From assembly GCF_016802865.1 (NCBI RefSeq), contig NZ_JAEVHM010000040.1:1-36547 (forward strand): a DNA stretch of 36,547 nucleotides, written 5' to 3'. Every line of letters begins with the position of its first letter. The stretch's first letter is position 1. The notes beneath the pieces were generated by a model. That model was not told the origin of the DNA. It searched no databases and worked only from the letters and a program-made list of their open reading frames with translations. Made by a program: the position numbers and the translations under genes. Of this stretch, positions 36,535 through 36,547 are shown piece after piece. Origin of the DNA: Micromonospora parastrephiae. GTDB taxonomy: Bacteria > Actinomycetota > Actinomycetes > Mycobacteriales > Micromonosporaceae.

Positions 36535-36547
36535 CCCCCACCCCACC

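Overview
The window reads as chromosomal DNA of a very high-GC actinomycete, most likely a member of the Micromonosporaceae (Micromonospora or a close relative). The basis is codon use saturated with G/C at third positions, many GTG and TTG starts, and actinobacterial gene orders: tRNA-Gln(TTG)-glmU-prs-rplY-pth, an ABC-F protein beside ispE, a desaturase beside a TetR regulator, and a BmpA-type nucleoside importer beside cytidine deaminase. The genus is inference; no rRNA is present. I see no phage, CRISPR, transposase, conjugation or biosynthetic-cluster genes.

Layout. (1) 1-6393, minus strand: a nucleoside import and salvage operon in the order bmpA-type lipoprotein, double ATPase, permease, permease, cytidine deaminase with an unusual C-terminal extension that runs off the left edge. 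(2) 6653-9220: a small membrane protein, then a LacI-family regulator flanked by remnants of two GH13 glycosidase genes, probably a collapsed maltodextrin locus. (3) 9295-12228: a VOC protein, a secreted DUF2690 protein, a frameshifted acidic protein, a frameshifted GntR regulator and a YihY/BrkB membrane protein. (4) 12308-15098: a 2H phosphoesterase, trpS and a CorC-like CBS protein. (5) 15295-17453: galE-galK of the Leloir pathway. (6) 17578-20690: cysN, cysD and cysQ for sulfate activation, with two tiny chained ORFs before cysD. (7) 20824-25276: pth, rplY, prs, glmU and tRNA-Gln. (8) 25423-27225: a frameshifted SDR divergent from an AraC regulator. (9) 27383-29261: acyl desaturase and TetR regulator with a repeated operator-like motif. 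(10) 29268-30405: two DUF4383 membrane protein genes separated by a 24-bp perfect inverted repeat. (11) 30508-33608: an ABC-F ATPase, then ispE that loses its 5' part exactly where a C-terminal GH13 fragment begins on the other strand. (12) 33652-36534: a FabG-like SDR, two small membrane proteins, a repeat-rich divergent intergenic region and a GFO/IDH/MocA oxidoreductase.

Two patterns cut across the window. First, five genes (permease near 1605, acidic protein near 10625, GntR near 11270, SDR near 25618, DUF4383 near 30373) each lose exactly one base at a short G/C run, always in the same direction. This points to a sequence-quality artefact more than to decay. Second, three GH13 fragments lack their 5' parts and end abruptly beside other genes, once at the cost of the normally essential ispE. 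That pattern fits either misassembly or real deletions. I did not find a convincing new defence or mobile system. The most interesting intact items are the deaminase fusion, the intergenic inverted and tandem repeats, and the ORF chain before cysD.
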